Shown: positions 26,655 through 37,363, counted from the first letter of the stretch. The stretch is 64,000 nucleotides of DNA from Clostridiaceae bacterium (GCA_029256485.1 JAQSXU010000013.1:25643-89642), one strand, 5' to 3'. Numbers and translations are program-made. The notes: generated by a model from the letters alone, not told the origin.

Positions 26655-26823
26655 TCTGTAAAATTACCCTCTTTCAAATATATTTTTTTAATGTCTGTAT
26701 TATTTTTTGCAATATTTTTTAATTAATACTGATACTTTTCTCCAATATTATATTTTTTATCTAATTGGTAATACTATAAAATGGTAATTATGCAAATCCA
26801 TGTGCTTTGGAGGAATTATACTT

Positions 26824-27339
26824 ATGAAAGTATTCTTAATTATTTTAGTTGTTTTATTGCTTGTGCCCTTGCCAATTAAGGTAAAATTTAAGCTTTTCAA
26901 TACAAATCTTTATTTATATATTTACAGATTTAAGATAGATATTAGTAAAAATATAAAAAAGTATACTGAAGAGAATATAGTAAGAAAAAGAATAAACATG
27001 AGGAATATTTCAATAATTAAATTATTGCGTAAGTTTAATAAAAACCCTGTAAAACCATACTACTACTTTACAGTACATATGGATTATGGGTTTGATGATG
27101 CTGCTGCAACTGGTTTATTTTATGGTTTTATCTATAGTATTTCCCCATTGCTATATAAATTTCTATCAATTTTTTTAAATATAAAAAAGTATAATTTCAG
27201 CGTTAAACCACATTTCAATAAAACTATATTTAATTTAGAAATAAATAGTATATTTCTATTAAATATAGTAAATGTTATTTGTATAATCTTTTTAATTCTA
27301 TCAGTGTACTTTAACACTAAAAAAGTTAATACTGATTAA
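26824..27339 (+). CDS. ytfI: DUF2953 membrane protein (YtfI-like)
   Basis: 171 residues from the ATG at 26824, which has GGAGGA 8 nt upstream. There is an N-terminal membrane helix (VFLIILVVLLLVPLPI), a soluble part with YYFTVHMDYGFDDAAATGLFYGF, the hallmark of DUF2953, and a C-terminal helix. In Bacillus the orthologue sits beside ytfJ (gerW), as here, and the pair is expressed during sporulation. Confidence 0.8.
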   Translation: MKVFLIILVVLLLVPLPIKVKFKLFNTNLYLYIYRFKIDISKNIKKYTEENIVRKRINMRNISIIKLLRKFNKNPVKPYYYFTVHMDYGFDDAAATGLFYGFIYSISPLLYKFLSIFLNIKKYNFSVKPHFNKTIFNLEINSIFLLNIVNVICIIFLILSVYFNTKKVNTD

Positions 27340-27372
27340 TTTTTAAAATATTTAATATTGGAGGGTATAAAA

Positions 27373-27843
27373 ATGGAAAACAGTCATCCTATAGAAAATC
27401 TAATGAAATCAACTATGGAAAATATTAAAGAAATGGTTGATGTTAATACCATTGTTGGGGATCCAGTGGAATCTAAAGACGGTACAATAATTATTCCATT
27501 ATCTAAAGTTTCATTTGGATTTGCATCTGGCGGAAGTGAATTTAATGGAAAAGCTAACAATGGAAGTCTGAAGTATCCATTTGGAGGCGGAAGTGGTGCC
27601 GGTGTCAGTGTTAAGCCTGTGGCATTCTTAGTTATAAAGCAGGATACTGTTAGAGTATTATCAGTAGACCAAGATAACACTTATGACAGAATTGTAGACA
27701 GTATACCTCAAATCATTGATATGTTGAAAGGCTTCTTTAATAATAAAGATAGCAAAAATTGCAATAAAAAAAATAATAAAGACAAGGAAAATCAGACATC
27801 TTATGCAGAAGGTACAGTTGCTATTGAAGAAGAGGGAGATTAA
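27373..27843 (+). CDS. ytfJ: GerW family sporulation protein (YtfJ)
   Basis: 156 residues from the ATG at 27373, with GGAGGG 7 nt upstream. The signature [20 protein letters not shown] is followed by a Gly-rich stretch ([19 protein letters not shown]). GerW/YtfJ proteins are made in the spore and are needed for germination in some spore formers. The C-terminal ~35 residues are Lys/Asn/Glu-rich and probably disordered. It is co-transcribed with ytfI, and its stop overlaps the scpB stop by 4 nt on the opposite strand. Confidence 0.88.
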   Translation: MENSHPIENLMKSTMENIKEMVDVNTIVGDPVESKDGTIIIPLSKVSFGFASGGSEFNGKANNGSLKYPFGGGSGAGVSVKPVAFLVIKQDTVRVLSVDQDNTYDRIVDSIPQIIDMLKGFFNNKDSKNCNKKNNKDKENQTSYAEGTVAIEEEGD

Positions 27844-28424
27844 TCCCCTTCTTCCTCACCATATTTGTCTATTAAAGCCTCCAGCTGAGGCATTTGATTT
27901 AAATTTTCTAATCCGAAGAATTTTAAAAATTCATCAGTTGTTGAATAAAGGATAGGTCTTCCAGGCACATCCATTCTTCCTGTTTCTCTAATCAAGTTCT
28001 TTTCGCTTAGGGTAAGAACTGCCCTATCACTTTTTACACCTCTTATTTCATCAATTTCAATCCTTGTAATAGGTTGTTTATATGCAATTATAGATAATGT
28101 TTCTAATGCTGCCTGTGACAATGATTGTCTAACATTGGTTTTTAATAACTTTTGCACATACTCAGAATTTCTTGGTTTAGTAACTAATTGATAAGTATTA
28201 TTTACATTAATTAATTTTATACCCCTATCATCCTGTGAATATCGTAGAATCATATAATTTAATAAATCTTTGGTAAAAGGAATACTGCATTCAATTATAT
28301 CTCCTATATCCTCAACTTTAAGAGGTTCACCACTTGCAAACAGTAAAGATTCGATAATAGAAAAATATATATCTTTATTTGAAAATTCTTCAATTTTAAT
28401 TTGGTCAATATTAGTGCTCTTCAT
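27840..28424 (-). CDS. scpB: Segregation and condensation protein B
   Basis: 194 residues containing the two winged-helix domains of Scp[13 protein letters not shown], then [27 protein letters not shown] and the [17 protein letters not shown] ending. It binds ScpA and SMC to form the chromosome-condensing complex. Its start overlaps the end of scpA by 14 nt, indicating coupled translation. Confidence 0.95.
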   Translation of the reverse strand: MKSTNIDQIKIEEFSNKDIYFSIIESLLFASGEPLKVEDIGDIIECSIPFTKDLLNYMILRYSQDDRGIKLINVNNTYQLVTKPRNSEYVQKLLKTNVRQSLSQAALETLSIIAYKQPITRIEIDEIRGVKSDRAVLTLSEKNLIRETGRMDVPGRPILYSTTDEFLKFFGLENLNQMPQLEALIDKYGEEEGD

Positions 28425-29172
28425 TTATGCTAATCCCCTCTATAAAAATTTCCTTAAAGTTGCTATCTTGAGTTACCTTTGCAACCTTTAACTTTATTAA
28501 TTCCAACAATGCAAGGAAGGAAACAATCACTTCCATTTTTGTTTCACATTCATCAACTATTTTTGAAAAACTTGTGTTTTTTGATATTCTAATTTTGTCC
28601 TGAATGGAGATCATCTTATCTTCAATTTTATACCTATCAATTGCTATTCCCTTATCTATATTAATATTATCATTCATTCGATTCTTATATTTATTCATTA
28701 AGTCATTGTAAACATAATAGAGCTTTAATATGGTAATATTTCTTAAAATCTCCTCCAGGTTATTCTCTGTTTTATTTTCCACAATAATTTCAGGTTTCTT
28801 ACTAAATGTCACTCCGTTTTCTTCCATCTTCTCCTTAAAATAACCGGATACAGCTTTATATTTTTTATATTCCAGCAATTTTTGAACAAGCTCTTTTCTA
28901 GGATCATTTTCTTCCAGATCCACAGCATTTTCATCATTTTTCACTTTAGGAAGCAGGGTTTTAGATTTAATTTCAATAAGTGTTGCTGCAATAACGATAA
29001 ATTCAGAAGTAATTTCTAAATCTATTTCTTCCATTGATTTTAAATACTCTAAATATTGATTGGTAATTTCATATATTCTAATATTATAGATATCCATTTC
29101 ATTTTTCTTGATTAAGTGCAGCAATAAGTCAAAAGGTCCCTCAAAATTATGTATTTTTATATTTAATGCCAT
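28411..29172 (-). CDS. scpA: Segregation and condensation protein A (kleisin)
   Basis: 253 residues from the ATG at 29172, with AGGAGAG 6 nt upstream; two further upstream in-frame ATGs lack an RBS. The N-terminus is the kleisin signature [21 protein letters not shown], followed by [18 protein letters not shown]. The C-terminal winged helix contacts the SMC head. It is in an operon with scpB. A strong terminator separates it from the upstream dacF, so scpAB probably has its own weak promoter or depends on readthrough. Confidence 0.95.
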   Translation of the reverse strand: MALNIKIHNFEGPFDLLLHLIKKNEMDIYNIRIYEITNQYLEYLKSMEEIDLEITSEFIVIAATLIEIKSKTLLPKVKNDENAVDLEENDPRKELVQKLLEYKKYKAVSGYFKEKMEENGVTFSKKPEIIVENKTENNLEEILRNITILKLYYVYNDLMNKYKNRMNDNINIDKGIAIDRYKIEDKMISIQDKIRISKNTSFSKIVDECETKMEVIVSFLALLELIKLKVAKVTQDSNFKEIFIEGISINEEH

Positions 29173-29202
29173 AGACATCTCTCCTAAGTTAATATTAAAA
29201 AA

Positions 29203-29243
29203 GCATTTATAATTTAAGATTATCATACTTAAATTATAAATGC
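29203..29243 (-). terminator. Terminator between dacF and scpA
   Basis: A perfect 16-bp stem (GCATTTATAATTTAAG and its complement, 9-nt loop) runs into TTTTTTAATATT on the minus strand. Confidence 0.92.
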
Positions 29244-29256
29244 CACCGTAAATTAA

Positions 29257-30441
29257 TTATATTGCTTTGTCAAAAGAACTTTTGAAATTATTTTTTAAAT
29301 AATCAAAAAAACCTCCATTTTTAAAATCTCTGTCAGAATAAACATTAACTTTTCCTCTTACTTCTCCGTCTACATAAACCTCACAATATCCAACCGCATC
29401 ATTTTTCTTGTATCCTTTTTTGCTCTTTGGTTCAAGAATAATATATTTTTGAGTTATTTTATAATCCTTTCCCTTTTCAACTATTATATTTAAATCATCA
29501 CATGCCTTGACATAAATAAATTTTTCACTTTTTCCGTTTAACTGTATTTTATCTAAAGTTGAATCCTTTTTAATTACTTTTTTAGCTTCGTATTTAGAAA
29601 ATCCATAATTCATCAGCATACTTGCATCTCTGTTTCTTACTTTATAAGTTGGAGCCCCCATAATTACTGCAAGCATTCTAACATTATCCCTTACTGCTGT
29701 AGATGAAATACAATATTTGGCTTCATCAGTGAACCCGGTCTTAAGTCCATCACAGCCTTTAAAAAATCTAACAAGTTTATTATGATTTACTAGTCCTATT
29801 GGCGTTTTTCTCCCTTCGGATATAGTTTCCATATATGTTCCTGAATATTTTAAAATTTGAGGATGCTTTAATAATTCTCTGCTCATCAATGTTATATCAT
29901 ATGCACTTGTTAAATGTCCTTGAACAGGAAGTCCAGTGCAGTTTTTAAAAGTTGTATCTTTCATTCCCAGACTAGCTGCTCTTTCATTCATTTTTGTTAC
30001 AAAAGCTTCTTCTGACCCTGCAAGATATTCAGCCATAGCTACTGCTGCATCATTTCCTGAGGCTATAGCTATGCCCTTTAATAGTTCCTCTACAGTACGA
30101 ACTTCTCCAGAATCTAGCAGCATAGTACTTCCGCCCATTTTTTTTGCATTTTCACTTGCCGTAACTTTATCAGAAAGTTTTATCTTTCCCCCATCTATAG
30201 CTTCCATAGTCAAAAGCATAGTCATTATTTTTGTAACAGATGCCGGTGCTAATTTCTCATGGGAGTTTTTTTCGTATATTATTTTACCGCTGACTGGTTC
30301 CATAAGTATAGCAGATTTTCCATCTACATTAAGCCCGCTGTTTTCTCCTTCTGCCCTTACAGTATTGTTGATGCAAATCATTGGCGTTAAAAATAATGTT
30401 AAACAGCTAATAGAAATAATTTTTTTAATTAACTTATTCAT
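29257..30441 (-). CDS. dacF: D-alanyl-D-alanine carboxypeptidase DacF
   Basis: About 394 residues. An AGGAGG precedes two tandem ATGs, and the second (30441) has the better spacing. There is a signal peptide (LIKKIISISCLTLFLTPMIC), then SVTK, SGND and KTGFTDEA motifs and a PBP5-like C-terminal domain ending in the possibly membrane-associating segment FFDYLKNNFKSSFDKAI. Location beside pdp/punA/deoB/xerD matches Bacillus dacF, which acts in the forespore on cortex cross-linking. It is paralogous to the gene at 25551. Confidence 0.92.
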   Translation of the reverse strand: MNKLIKKIISISCLTLFLTPMICINNTVRAEGENSGLNVDGKSAILMEPVSGKIIYEKNSHEKLAPASVTKIMTMLLTMEAIDGGKIKLSDKVTASENAKKMGGSTMLLDSGEVRTVEELLKGIAIASGNDAAVAMAEYLAGSEEAFVTKMNERAASLGMKDTTFKNCTGLPVQGHLTSAYDITLMSRELLKHPQILKYSGTYMETISEGRKTPIGLVNHNKLVRFFKGCDGLKTGFTDEAKYCISSTAVRDNVRMLAVIMGAPTYKVRNRDASMLMNYGFSKYEAKKVIKKDSTLDKIQLNGKSEKFIYVKACDDLNIIVEKGKDYKITQKYIILEPKSKKGYKKNDAVGYCEVYVDGEVRGKVNVYSDRDFKNGGFFDYLKNNFKSSFDKAI

Positions 30442-30524
30442 CATTATCCTCCTTCCTTCGAGTTTATTTTCTCCAACATTTCAATAATTTATGGCTATTA
30501 TTATTTTCCAAATTAGGATAAAAA

Positions 30525-30569
30525 AAATCCCCATGGGTGCTTTTTTTATTAAAGCACTCATGGGGATTT
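30525..30569 (-). terminator. Terminator after the nucleoside phosphorylase operon
   Basis: A long stem, AAATCCCCATGAGTGCTT paired with GCACCCATGGGGATTT (one G/A mismatch), runs into an 8-T tract on the minus strand. Confidence 0.93.
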
Positions 30570-30574
30570 ATACC

Positions 30575-31879
30575 TTATTTTACTACATCATATATGAGTT
30601 TTTTATCTTCTTTATATTCATCAACAATTTCATAATTAAAAATTATATCATTTACAGCCTTATCACCTTTAGCTTCATCATTGGTATATACATATGCTAA
30701 AATATCACCTTTTGAAACTTTGTCTCCTCTTTTTTTATTTAAAACAATTCCAACTGCTAAATCAACAATACTTTCCTTTGTTGCTCTTCCTGCACCTAAT
30801 TCCATTGCAATTATTCCTATTTTTTCAGCATGAATTTTGCTTACATAGCCATCCTTCTCAATAATTACCTGCTTTATATACTTTGCCTGAGGAAGCTTTG
30901 ATGTATCATCTATACAGCTTGTATCACCACCTTGAGCTGCTACAAATTCTTTTAGCTTTTCCAAGGCTTTTCCGCTTTCAATGATATTTATAAGCATTTT
31001 CCTTGCTTCATGTATATTTTCTGCTTTCTTTGCTAAAACTACCATATTACTTCCTAAAGTAAGGCATAACTCAAATAAGTCCTTGGGTCCTTTACCTTTT
31101 AAAGTATCAATTGCCTCCTTAACCTCTAAAGCATTTCCAATAGCGTATCCAAGAGGCTGATCCATATCTGAAATTACAGCAATGGTATTTCTTCCTACGC
31201 TTTTTCCAATGCTGACCATTTCCTCAGCTAACTCTCTTGCAGCTTCTGGAGTTTTCATAAAAGCTCCATCTCCAACTTTTACATCAAGGACAATGCAGTC
31301 AGCTCCTGCTGCAATTTTTTTACTCATTATACTGGAAGCAATTAAAGAAATATTATCTACAGTAGCAGTAACATCTCTAAGAGCGTACAGCTTTTTATCA
31401 GCTGGAGCCAAATCGCCTGTTTGCCCTCCTACGGCAAGCTTAATATTATTAACATTTTCAATAAATTTTTCTTCAGGCATTTCCACTGAAAATCCTTTAA
31501 ATGATTCTAATTTGTCTATTGTTCCACCTGTATGTCCAAGTCCTCTTCCGGACATTTTTGCAACAGGGATTCCTAAAGCTGCTACCATTGGTCCTAATAC
31601 CAAAGTTGTAGTATCTCCAACTCCTCCGGTACTGTGTTTATCTACTTTTATTCCTTCAATTTTAGATAAATCTAAAACATCTCCTGAATTAACCATAGCC
31701 ATTGTTAAATCCGCAGTTTCTCTTCTGTTCATTTTTTTAAAATAAATAGCCATAGTTAATGCAGACGCTTGATAGTCGGGAATATTTCCTTTTGTATAAT
31801 TTTCAATAAAGAAATTAATTTCTTCAGTTGATAATTCCAATCCATTTCTTTTTTTCATAATAATATCATACATTCTCAT
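30575..31879 (-). CDS. pdp: Pyrimidine-nucleoside phosphorylase
   Basis: 434 residues, full length for the PyNP/DeoA family. The thymidine phosphorylase signature [17 protein letters not shown], the phosphate loop [18 protein letters not shown] and [10 protein letters not shown] are visible. It splits uridine, thymidine and deoxyuridine with phosphate to the base plus (deoxy)ribose-1-phosphate, which deoB in the same operon isomerises. It is the last gene of deoB-punA-punA-pdp, and a strong terminator follows. Confidence 0.95.
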   Translation of the reverse strand: MRMYDIIMKKRNGLELSTEEINFFIENYTKGNIPDYQASALTMAIYFKKMNRRETADLTMAMVNSGDVLDLSKIEGIKVDKHSTGGVGDTTTLVLGPMVAALGIPVAKMSGRGLGHTGGTIDKLESFKGFSVEMPEEKFIENVNNIKLAVGGQTGDLAPADKKLYALRDVTATVDNISLIASSIMSKKIAAGADCIVLDVKVGDGAFMKTPEAARELAEEMVSIGKSVGRNTIAVISDMDQPLGYAIGNALEVKEAIDTLKGKGPKDLFELCLTLGSNMVVLAKKAENIHEARKMLINIIESGKALEKLKEFVAAQGGDTSCIDDTSKLPQAKYIKQVIIEKDGYVSKIHAEKIGIIAMELGAGRATKESIVDLAVGIVLNKKRGDKVSKGDILAYVYTNDEAKGDKAVNDIIFNYEIVDEYKEDKKLIYDVVK

Positions 31880-31896
31880 AATAAAAGTCCCCCAGT

Positions 31897-32715
31897 TTAA
31901 ATTTGGTCTATAACTTCTTTAACTAATGCAACAAATTTAGCCATTGATTTATTTGCAGTTTCCATAACTTTCTTGTGATCTAGTGGTTCTAAATTATCAG
32001 CAATGGCCATATCTGTTATACAGGATATTCCTAGCACTTTCATTGACATATGATTAGCAACGATTACTTCAGGAACTGTAGACATACCAACTGCGTCTCC
32101 ACCTATTAACCTGAGCATTCTAAGCTCAGCAGGGGTTTCATAGTTAGGTCCAGATACTGCAGCGTATACACCTTTTTTAATTTCAATATTTAATTTAGCA
32201 GCACAATTCTCTGCAAGTTCTACTAATTTTTTGTCATATGCATTAGACATATCAGGAAATCTTGGTCCAAATTCCTCATGGTTTTTTCCAATCAATGGGT
32301 TATTGCCAATTAAATTTAAATGATCAGTAATAATCATTAAATCTCCAGCTGAAAATTTAGGATTCATACCGCCTGCAGCGTTTGAAACAATTAAATTGTT
32401 TATGCCTAAACTCTTAATTACTCGTACTGCAAATGTTACCTTTTCCATTTCATATCCTTCATAGTAATGAAATCTGCCATTGAGAACCAGTACTCTCTTT
32501 CCGCTTAGGTCACCAAGTATAAGCTCACCTGCATGACCCTTTACAGTGGACACAGGGAAATTAGGTATGTCTTTGTATTTTATTACTATTTTATTTTCAA
32601 TGTCATTTACTATACTTCCAAGACCTGTACCTAATATAATAGCTGTATCAATTTTCTTTTTATTTATACTTAATATATATTCCTTACATTGTTTTATTTT
32701 ATCTAATAACTCCAT
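31897..32715 (-). CDS. Purine-nucleoside phosphorylase, second paralogue with Asp at the base-specificity position
   Basis: 272 residues from the ATG at 32715 (GGAGG upstream). It is a trimeric [15 protein letters not shown] phosphate loop, [58 protein letters not shown]. In the base-binding segment it reads [10 protein letters not shown], with Asp where the upstream paralogue and 6-oxopurine-specific PNPs have Asn (human N243 by my alignment). Human N243D gains activity on adenosine, so altered specificity is inferred. It follows the first punA copy by 23 nt. Confidence 0.9.
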   Translation of the reverse strand: MELLDKIKQCKEYILSINKKKIDTAIILGTGLGSIVNDIENKIVIKYKDIPNFPVSTVKGHAGELILGDLSGKRVLVLNGRFHYYEGYEMEKVTFAVRVIKSLGINNLIVSNAAGGMNPKFSAGDLMIITDHLNLIGNNPLIGKNHEEFGPRFPDMSNAYDKKLVELAENCAAKLNIEIKKGVYAAVSGPNYETPAELRMLRLIGGDAVGMSTVPEVIVANHMSMKVLGISCITDMAIADNLEPLDHKKVMETANKSMAKFVALVKEVIDQI

Positions 32716-32738
32716 AGTAAGCCTCCACATATATAAAA

Positions 32739-33557
32739 TTAATTTATTTCACTTATAATTTTGCTGACTAATTTAGTAAATTTATCTTTTACTTTATTTG
32801 AAGTTTCAATAACTTCTGTATGAATTAAAGGCTGATCTAAGATTCCTGCTGCCATGTTTGTAATACACGATATTCCTAAAACTTTAACACCACAATGATT
32901 TGCAGCAATAACCTCAGGAACAGTAGACATTCCAACTGCATCTCCGCCTAACAACCTTGTCATTCTTATTTCTGCAGGAGTTTCATAGCAAGGACCAGTC
33001 ATCATCAGGTATGTGCCTTCTACAACTTTTATATTTAAATTAATTGCACAATTTTCTGCTATATCTATAAGCTCTTTTGAGTATGCTTCAGACATATCTG
33101 GAAACCTTGGTCCTATTTTTTCTTCATTTCTGCCTATTAAAGGATTGTTAAATGCAAAATTAATATGATCTTTTATAATCATTAAATCTCCAGGAACAAA
33201 TGTTGTATTAACACCACCAGCTGCATTAGTAACAATTAAAGTTTTTATGCCTAACTTCTTCATTATATGTATTGGAAGAACTACATCTTCCATTGCATTT
33301 CCTTCATAATAGTGAACTCTTCCCTGCATCATTACCACGTTTTTACCCTGCATTTCTCCAAAAACAAATCTTCCTGCATGGCCTTTTACTGTTGAGACCG
33401 GCATATGCGGAATTTCACTGTAATTTACATAAGTAGGGTTGGTAACAAAGTTTGCTAAATCGCCTAAACCTGACCCAAGTATTACTCCAATTTCAGGTCT
33501 AGTTATTATTTTTGATTTTACATATTGAGAACTTTCATTAATTCTTTTCAAATCCAT
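32739..33557 (-). CDS. punA: Purine-nucleoside phosphorylase (6-oxopurine type)
   Basis: 272 residues from the ATG at 33557, with GGAG 7 nt upstream; a GTG at 33566 overlaps that site. The motifs are [69 protein letters not shown] and SCITNMAAGILDQPL. The Asn in the last motif is the usual inosine/guanosine-binding residue. The sequence resembles Bacillus PupG. It is in an operon with deoB upstream and a divergent paralogue downstream. Confidence 0.93.
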   Translation of the reverse strand: MDLKRINESSQYVKSKIITRPEIGVILGSGLGDLANFVTNPTYVNYSEIPHMPVSTVKGHAGRFVFGEMQGKNVVMMQGRVHYYEGNAMEDVVLPIHIMKKLGIKTLIVTNAAGGVNTTFVPGDLMIIKDHINFAFNNPLIGRNEEKIGPRFPDMSEAYSKELIDIAENCAINLNIKVVEGTYLMMTGPCYETPAEIRMTRLLGGDAVGMSTVPEVIAANHCGVKVLGISCITNMAAGILDQPLIHTEVIETSNKVKDKFTKLVSKIISEIN

Positions 33558-33597
33558 CAAATTCACTCCATTTCACATATAATGCATTAAATTTAGA

Positions 33598-34776
33598 TTA
33601 TATTGATTTTAATATTTCTTTAGAAAAACTTTTTCCATAAAGGCTATTATTGATTTTTAATAAATCTAGTATAGTTTTTCCTATGTCGCAAAAGGAATTT
33701 CTTACACCTAAATTAACACCTGGTTTTATAGCATTTCCATAAACCAATAAAGGTATGTATTCTCTTGAATGATCTGTGCTTTCAGTAGTTGGATCACACC
33801 CATGGTCAGCTGTGATCATAAGAACATCCTCTGAACTCATATTTTTTATAATTTCAGGAAGTCTACTGTCAAAATCCATTAATGCATCAGCATATCCTTC
33901 TGCATTATTTCTATGACCATATAACATATCGAAATCCACTAAATTTGTAAATATCAAGCCAGGTTTATTTTCATTCATATATTCTATAGTTTTATCCACT
34001 CCGTCCATATTATTCTTTATATGAATTGCCTGAGTAATGCCTTTTTTATTATAAATATCTTCAATTTTCCCTACTGCCATTACATTTAGTGAATTTTCTT
34101 TAATATAATCCAGCATAGTTTTGTTAAATGGATCTAGGGCAAAATCTCTTCTATTTGAGGTTCTGATATAACTATTGCTATTTCCTATAAAAGGTCTGGC
34201 TATTATTCTTCCAACTATATGTTCACCAGTAAGCATTTCTCTTGCAATTTTACACATATTATATAATTCCTCTAAGGAGATTACATCTTCATGTGCAGCA
34301 ATTTGAAAAACGCTGTCAGCAGAAGTATAAACAATTGGGCATCCAGTTTTTACATGTTCGTCTCCAAGCTCTTTTATTATTTCCGTTCCTGAAGCTACCA
34401 CATTTCCAATAACTTTTCTTCCAATTTTACTTTCAAATTCTTGTATCACTTCTTTTGGAAAACCCTTTGGATAAGTATTTAAAGGTTTACTTAATATTAC
34501 TCCGGCAATTTCCCAATGTCCTGTAACAGTATCCTTTCCCTTAGATAATTCTGCACATTTACAGTAGGAACCTAATGAATTATGGGTTTTGTTTAATTCT
34601 GTTACCCCATCAATTAATCCTAAACCAAGACTTTCTAAATTAGGTAATTGAAAGTATTTTATTTGTCTTGCAATGTTTTCAATTGTATTACTTCCTGCAT
34701 CATTATAATCTTTTGCATCAGGCAGCTCACCTATACCAACACTATCTAAAACAATTAGTATAACTCTCTTAATCAT
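33598..34776 (-). CDS. deoB: Phosphopentomutase
   Basis: 392 residues, full length. Alkaline-phosphatase-like metal sites are visible: [17 protein letters not shown] at the N-terminus, the phosphorylated-Thr segment [26 protein letters not shown], and [20 protein letters not shown]. It interconverts (deoxy)ribose-1- and 5-phosphates, feeding nucleoside carbon into the pentose phosphate pathway. It is the first gene of deoB-punA-punA-pdp, separated from xerD by a terminator. Confidence 0.96.
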   Translation of the reverse strand: MIKRVILIVLDSVGIGELPDAKDYNDAGSNTIENIARQIKYFQLPNLESLGLGLIDGVTELNKTHNSLGSYCKCAELSKGKDTVTGHWEIAGVILSKPLNTYPKGFPKEVIQEFESKIGRKVIGNVVASGTEIIKELGDEHVKTGCPIVYTSADSVFQIAAHEDVISLEELYNMCKIAREMLTGEHIVGRIIARPFIGNSNSYIRTSNRRDFALDPFNKTMLDYIKENSLNVMAVGKIEDIYNKKGITQAIHIKNNMDGVDKTIEYMNENKPGLIFTNLVDFDMLYGHRNNAEGYADALMDFDSRLPEIIKNMSSEDVLMITADHGCDPTTESTDHSREYIPLLVYGNAIKPGVNLGVRNSFCDIGKTILDLLKINNSLYGKSFSKEILKSI

Positions 34777-34825
34777 GTTTTGTCTCCTTTTTTTATTTCA
34801 TACGAAATTATATAAAACAACAAAT

Positions 34826-34861
34826 GCGTGTATTAAAGGAGAATACCCTTTCATTACACGC
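34826..34861 (-). terminator. Terminator after xerD
   Basis: GCGTGTAATGAAAGG / CCTTTAATACACGC (one bulge) runs into ATTTGTTGTTTTATA on the minus strand. Confidence 0.78.
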
Positions 34862-34916
34862 CACAAAAGAATTATACCATAATATTAGCAAATGATAAAT
34901 AAATGGTTATGTTTTT

Positions 34917-35795
34917 TTATGCCCTTGGATGGGTTTTCTTATAAACTTCTGCTATTTTACTCTTTTTAACTATTGTTGAATATATCTGAGTAGCTCCTAA
35001 ATCATTATGGCCAAGCATTTCCTGAACTGATTTAATATCCGCCCCATTTTCAAGTAGATGTACAGCAAAGGAATGCCTTAGTGTATATGAGTTTATAGTT
35101 TTATTTATTTCCGATCGTTTAGCATAATATTTAATAGTTTTCCAAAATCCCTGCCTTGTCATTTTGGTTCCATGTAAATTTAAGAATAACAAATCTAGGT
35201 TATATATATTTATTTCATTTCTTACAGATAGGTATTCTTTTAAATATCTAACTGCATAAGATCCAATTGGAATAATTCTCTCCTTATTCTTTGTACCAAC
35301 ACATTTGATATATGATAGTTTAAAATTGATATCAAAGGTAGTTAAACTTAAAAGCTCATTGATTTTAAGTCCAGCTGCATACATAAGCTCCAGCATGGCT
35401 TTATCTCTGACACCTTTATTTTTAGAAAGATTAGGCGAACTCAATAGCTTGTCCACTTCCTCCACTGTTAAAATTGCAGGTATATTATGCTGAATTTTAG
35501 GTATTTCATAGGTTATGGTTGGTTCTTCATGAATGATATTTTTTCTTATTAAATATTTATAAAAATTTCTTATAGAAACAATATTACGGGCAATTGAGGA
35601 GTTGGCCTTTCCCTGTTTTTGAAGTGCCTGAGTAAATGCCATCAATGTAATAACATTAACCTTAAGTATATTTTCATTTCTTTCAATTAAGAAATTTGAA
35701 AATCTCATTAAGTCCCTAGAATAAGCATCTAAAGTGTTATCGCTCATTTTTTTCTCTTTTAAAAAATTAATATAATTATCTATATAGTCACTCAT
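34917..35795 (-). CDS. xerD: XerD-like tyrosine recombinase with two altered catalytic residues
   Basis: 292 residues, full XerD length, with the N-terminal core-binding domain and the catalytic domain ending in the XerD-like THPRA. The C-terminal half has K169/K171 (GTKNKER), R240 (TLRHSFA), H263 (LGHND) and nucleophile Y272 (TQIYSTI). Arg-I, normally in GLRVSEL, is K144 ([10 protein letters not shown]), and the His of PHxLRH is Y237 (NSYTLRH). Position beside spoIIM and deoB matches Bacillus xerD/ripX. Catalysis may be impaired or altered. Confidence 0.88.
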   Translation of the reverse strand: MSDYIDNYINFLKEKKMSDNTLDAYSRDLMRFSNFLIERNENILKVNVITLMAFTQALQKQGKANSSIARNIVSIRNFYKYLIRKNIIHEEPTITYEIPKIQHNIPAILTVEEVDKLLSSPNLSKNKGVRDKAMLELMYAAGLKINELLSLTTFDINFKLSYIKCVGTKNKERIIPIGSYAVRYLKEYLSVRNEINIYNLDLLFLNLHGTKMTRQGFWKTIKYYAKRSEINKTINSYTLRHSFAVHLLENGADIKSVQEMLGHNDLGATQIYSTIVKKSKIAEVYKKTHPRA

Positions 35796-35832
35796 TTTTT
35801 TCTCCTTAAAACAACCAGCAATTTTTTCTAAC

Positions 35833-36069
35833 TTATATAAAATAATTTAGAAGTATTTGAAATGTTTTCAAATAATTAAATAAAAAACTCCTATTCTTAT
35901 TAATTAAACTATACACTAAAACACTATTTGATGCAGGTCTTTTAGATATTATTATAATGTATAACAAGTAATCGATTATTTTAGGTAAAAAGATACCAAA
36001 TACCATTAAAATAAAAAAGCATTTAACAATTATATTAATTGTATAAAAAAAATTAATACTTTTTTTCAT
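35833..36069 (-). CDS. Small membrane protein, positional counterpart of YqzK
   Basis: 78 residues, with AGGTG 6 nt upstream of the ATG. There is one long hydrophobic region (about 8-42), then [20 protein letters not shown], and the C-terminal end is again hydrophobic. In Bacillus a small membrane protein gene (yqzK) occupies the same place between spoIIM and xerD. Sequence support for orthology is thin. Confidence 0.6.
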   Translation of the reverse strand: MKKSINFFYTINIIVKCFFILMVFGIFLPKIIDYLLYIIIISKRPASNSVLVYSLINKNRSFLFNYLKTFQILLNYFI

Positions 36070-36083
36070 TTTTTCACCTGCAA

Positions 36084-36710
36084 TTAAAATAACAGTTTAA
36101 TTAGATTGGGTGTGATATATGCTTCTATAAAAAATCCTAAAACCATGATTAAGGTTGCTATAATAAAAGTTATGGAATATCCTGAAATTCTCATTCCAAT
36201 ATTAGAAGCCCATTTTTTTGTTCCCCTGTCCTTTAGTAATTCCAGAGAGAACTGCATTGCTATAACCGATGTAAATAAAATACAGGGTATATATATTATG
36301 TTTTGAGGTATAATTCCAATAAGAGATACCCATATACCATTAAAGCCAATGCTGTTTATCATAAAACTAATTGTAAATCCTAATGTAAATCCCTTTATTA
36401 AGTCAATAATAATTATTACTGGCAGGCCAACCATAGTCATCCCTAAAAACCACATTGCTGCAATGATTGGTAAATTGTTCTTTAATGTTTGAAAAAAAAT
36501 TGCTTTATATTGTATTCCATTATCCTTAAATGAAGAAGTAAAACCATTTATATAACTTGATAAATCATTTTTATCTATTGAACCCATATATTTTACACTA
36601 TAGATTCCCAATACAACTCCAGTACAAAGGCAAAATATGCTAACTACGTACAGCCAGAAATTATCTTGAATATGTCCATTAATATTTGAATATATAACAT
36701 TGTCCTTCAT
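36084..36710 (-). CDS. spoIIM: Stage II sporulation protein M
   Basis: 208 residues from the ATG at 36710, with AAGGGGG 9 nt upstream. Five or so membrane helices are visible, with the family segments FWLYVVSIFCLCTGVVLGIYS, FLGMTMVGLPVIIIIDLIKGF and GIIPQNIIYIPCI. SpoIIM joins SpoIID and SpoIIP in the septal peptidoglycan-degrading engulfment complex. It sits between nudF and the small membrane protein gene. Confidence 0.92.
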   Translation of the reverse strand: MKDNVIYSNINGHIQDNFWLYVVSIFCLCTGVVLGIYSVKYMGSIDKNDLSSYINGFTSSFKDNGIQYKAIFFQTLKNNLPIIAAMWFLGMTMVGLPVIIIIDLIKGFTLGFTISFMINSIGFNGIWVSLIGIIPQNIIYIPCILFTSVIAMQFSLELLKDRGTKKWASNIGMRISGYSITFIIATLIMVLGFFIEAYITPNLIKLLF

Positions 36711-36778
36711 AATATTTACCCCCTTAGTAATCATCTTTTTAATATTATGATTACAAGGGAGGTAATATTCCTTAATTT

Positions 36779-37300
36779 TTATAACATGGCAAAAGCACTA
36801 ATTGTCTTGCTATCTATTATTTCCCCATTTTTAATCATTTCTTTAAACTTTTCTATATTTAATTCATGCAAATTGATAAATTCATCTTCATCACCTAATC
36901 CTGTAGTTCCTTTATATAAATCTTCTGCCTTATAAATATATATATATTCATCGCAGAAACCTGGTGATGTTACTATTTTCCCCATATATTCAAATTTATT
37001 CGCCTTATAACCGGTCTCCTCTTCTAGTTCCCTGATACCGCAGATCTTAATATCCTCACCGGTCTCTATTTTCCCAGCAGGCAATTCCAATAATTTTTTC
37101 TGAATAGGGTTTCTAAATTGTTCTACCATTAATATGGTATTAGCATCTTTAAATGCTAAAATTGCCACTCCTCCTGGGTGTTTTACTATTTCCCTTTTTG
37201 TTATTCTACCATTTGGCAGTTCTACAGTTCTAACATTAACATTAATAATTTTTCCTTCATATATGGTTTTTTCATCAATTGTTTTCTCTGTAAAATCCAT
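36779..37300 (-). CDS. nudF: ADP-ribose pyrophosphatase (Nudix hydrolase)
   Basis: 173 residues. The Nudix box GKIETGEDIKICGIRELEEETGY matches GX5EX7REUXEEXGU. The preceding VEQFRNPIQKKLLELPAG and following SPGFCDEYIYIYKA are typical of ADP-ribose pyrophosphatases, which hydrolyse ADP-ribose to AMP and ribose-5-phosphate. Synteny with Bacillus nudF-spoIIM supports the call. GGAG is present upstream of the ATG. Confidence 0.93.
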   Translation of the reverse strand: MDFTEKTIDEKTIYEGKIINVNVRTVELPNGRITKREIVKHPGGVAILAFKDANTILMVEQFRNPIQKKLLELPAGKIETGEDIKICGIRELEEETGYKANKFEYMGKIVTSPGFCDEYIYIYKAEDLYKGTTGLGDEDEFINLHELNIEKFKEMIKNGEIIDSKTISAFAML

Positions 37301-37330
37301 TATTAATCTCCTTTGTTGTGTAATAGATTA

Positions 37331-37363
37331 AAATTGACAATTGATTAATTCAATTGTCAATTT
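37331..37363. promoter_or_regulatory. Inverted repeat upstream of nudF
   Basis: AAATTGACAATTG / CAATTGTCAATTT, 13-bp arms, 7-nt loop, about 30 bp before nudF. The arms contain TTGACA on each strand. It could be an operator overlapping a promoter or a leaky terminator of the M4 protease transcript; the sequence does not decide. Confidence 0.5.
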
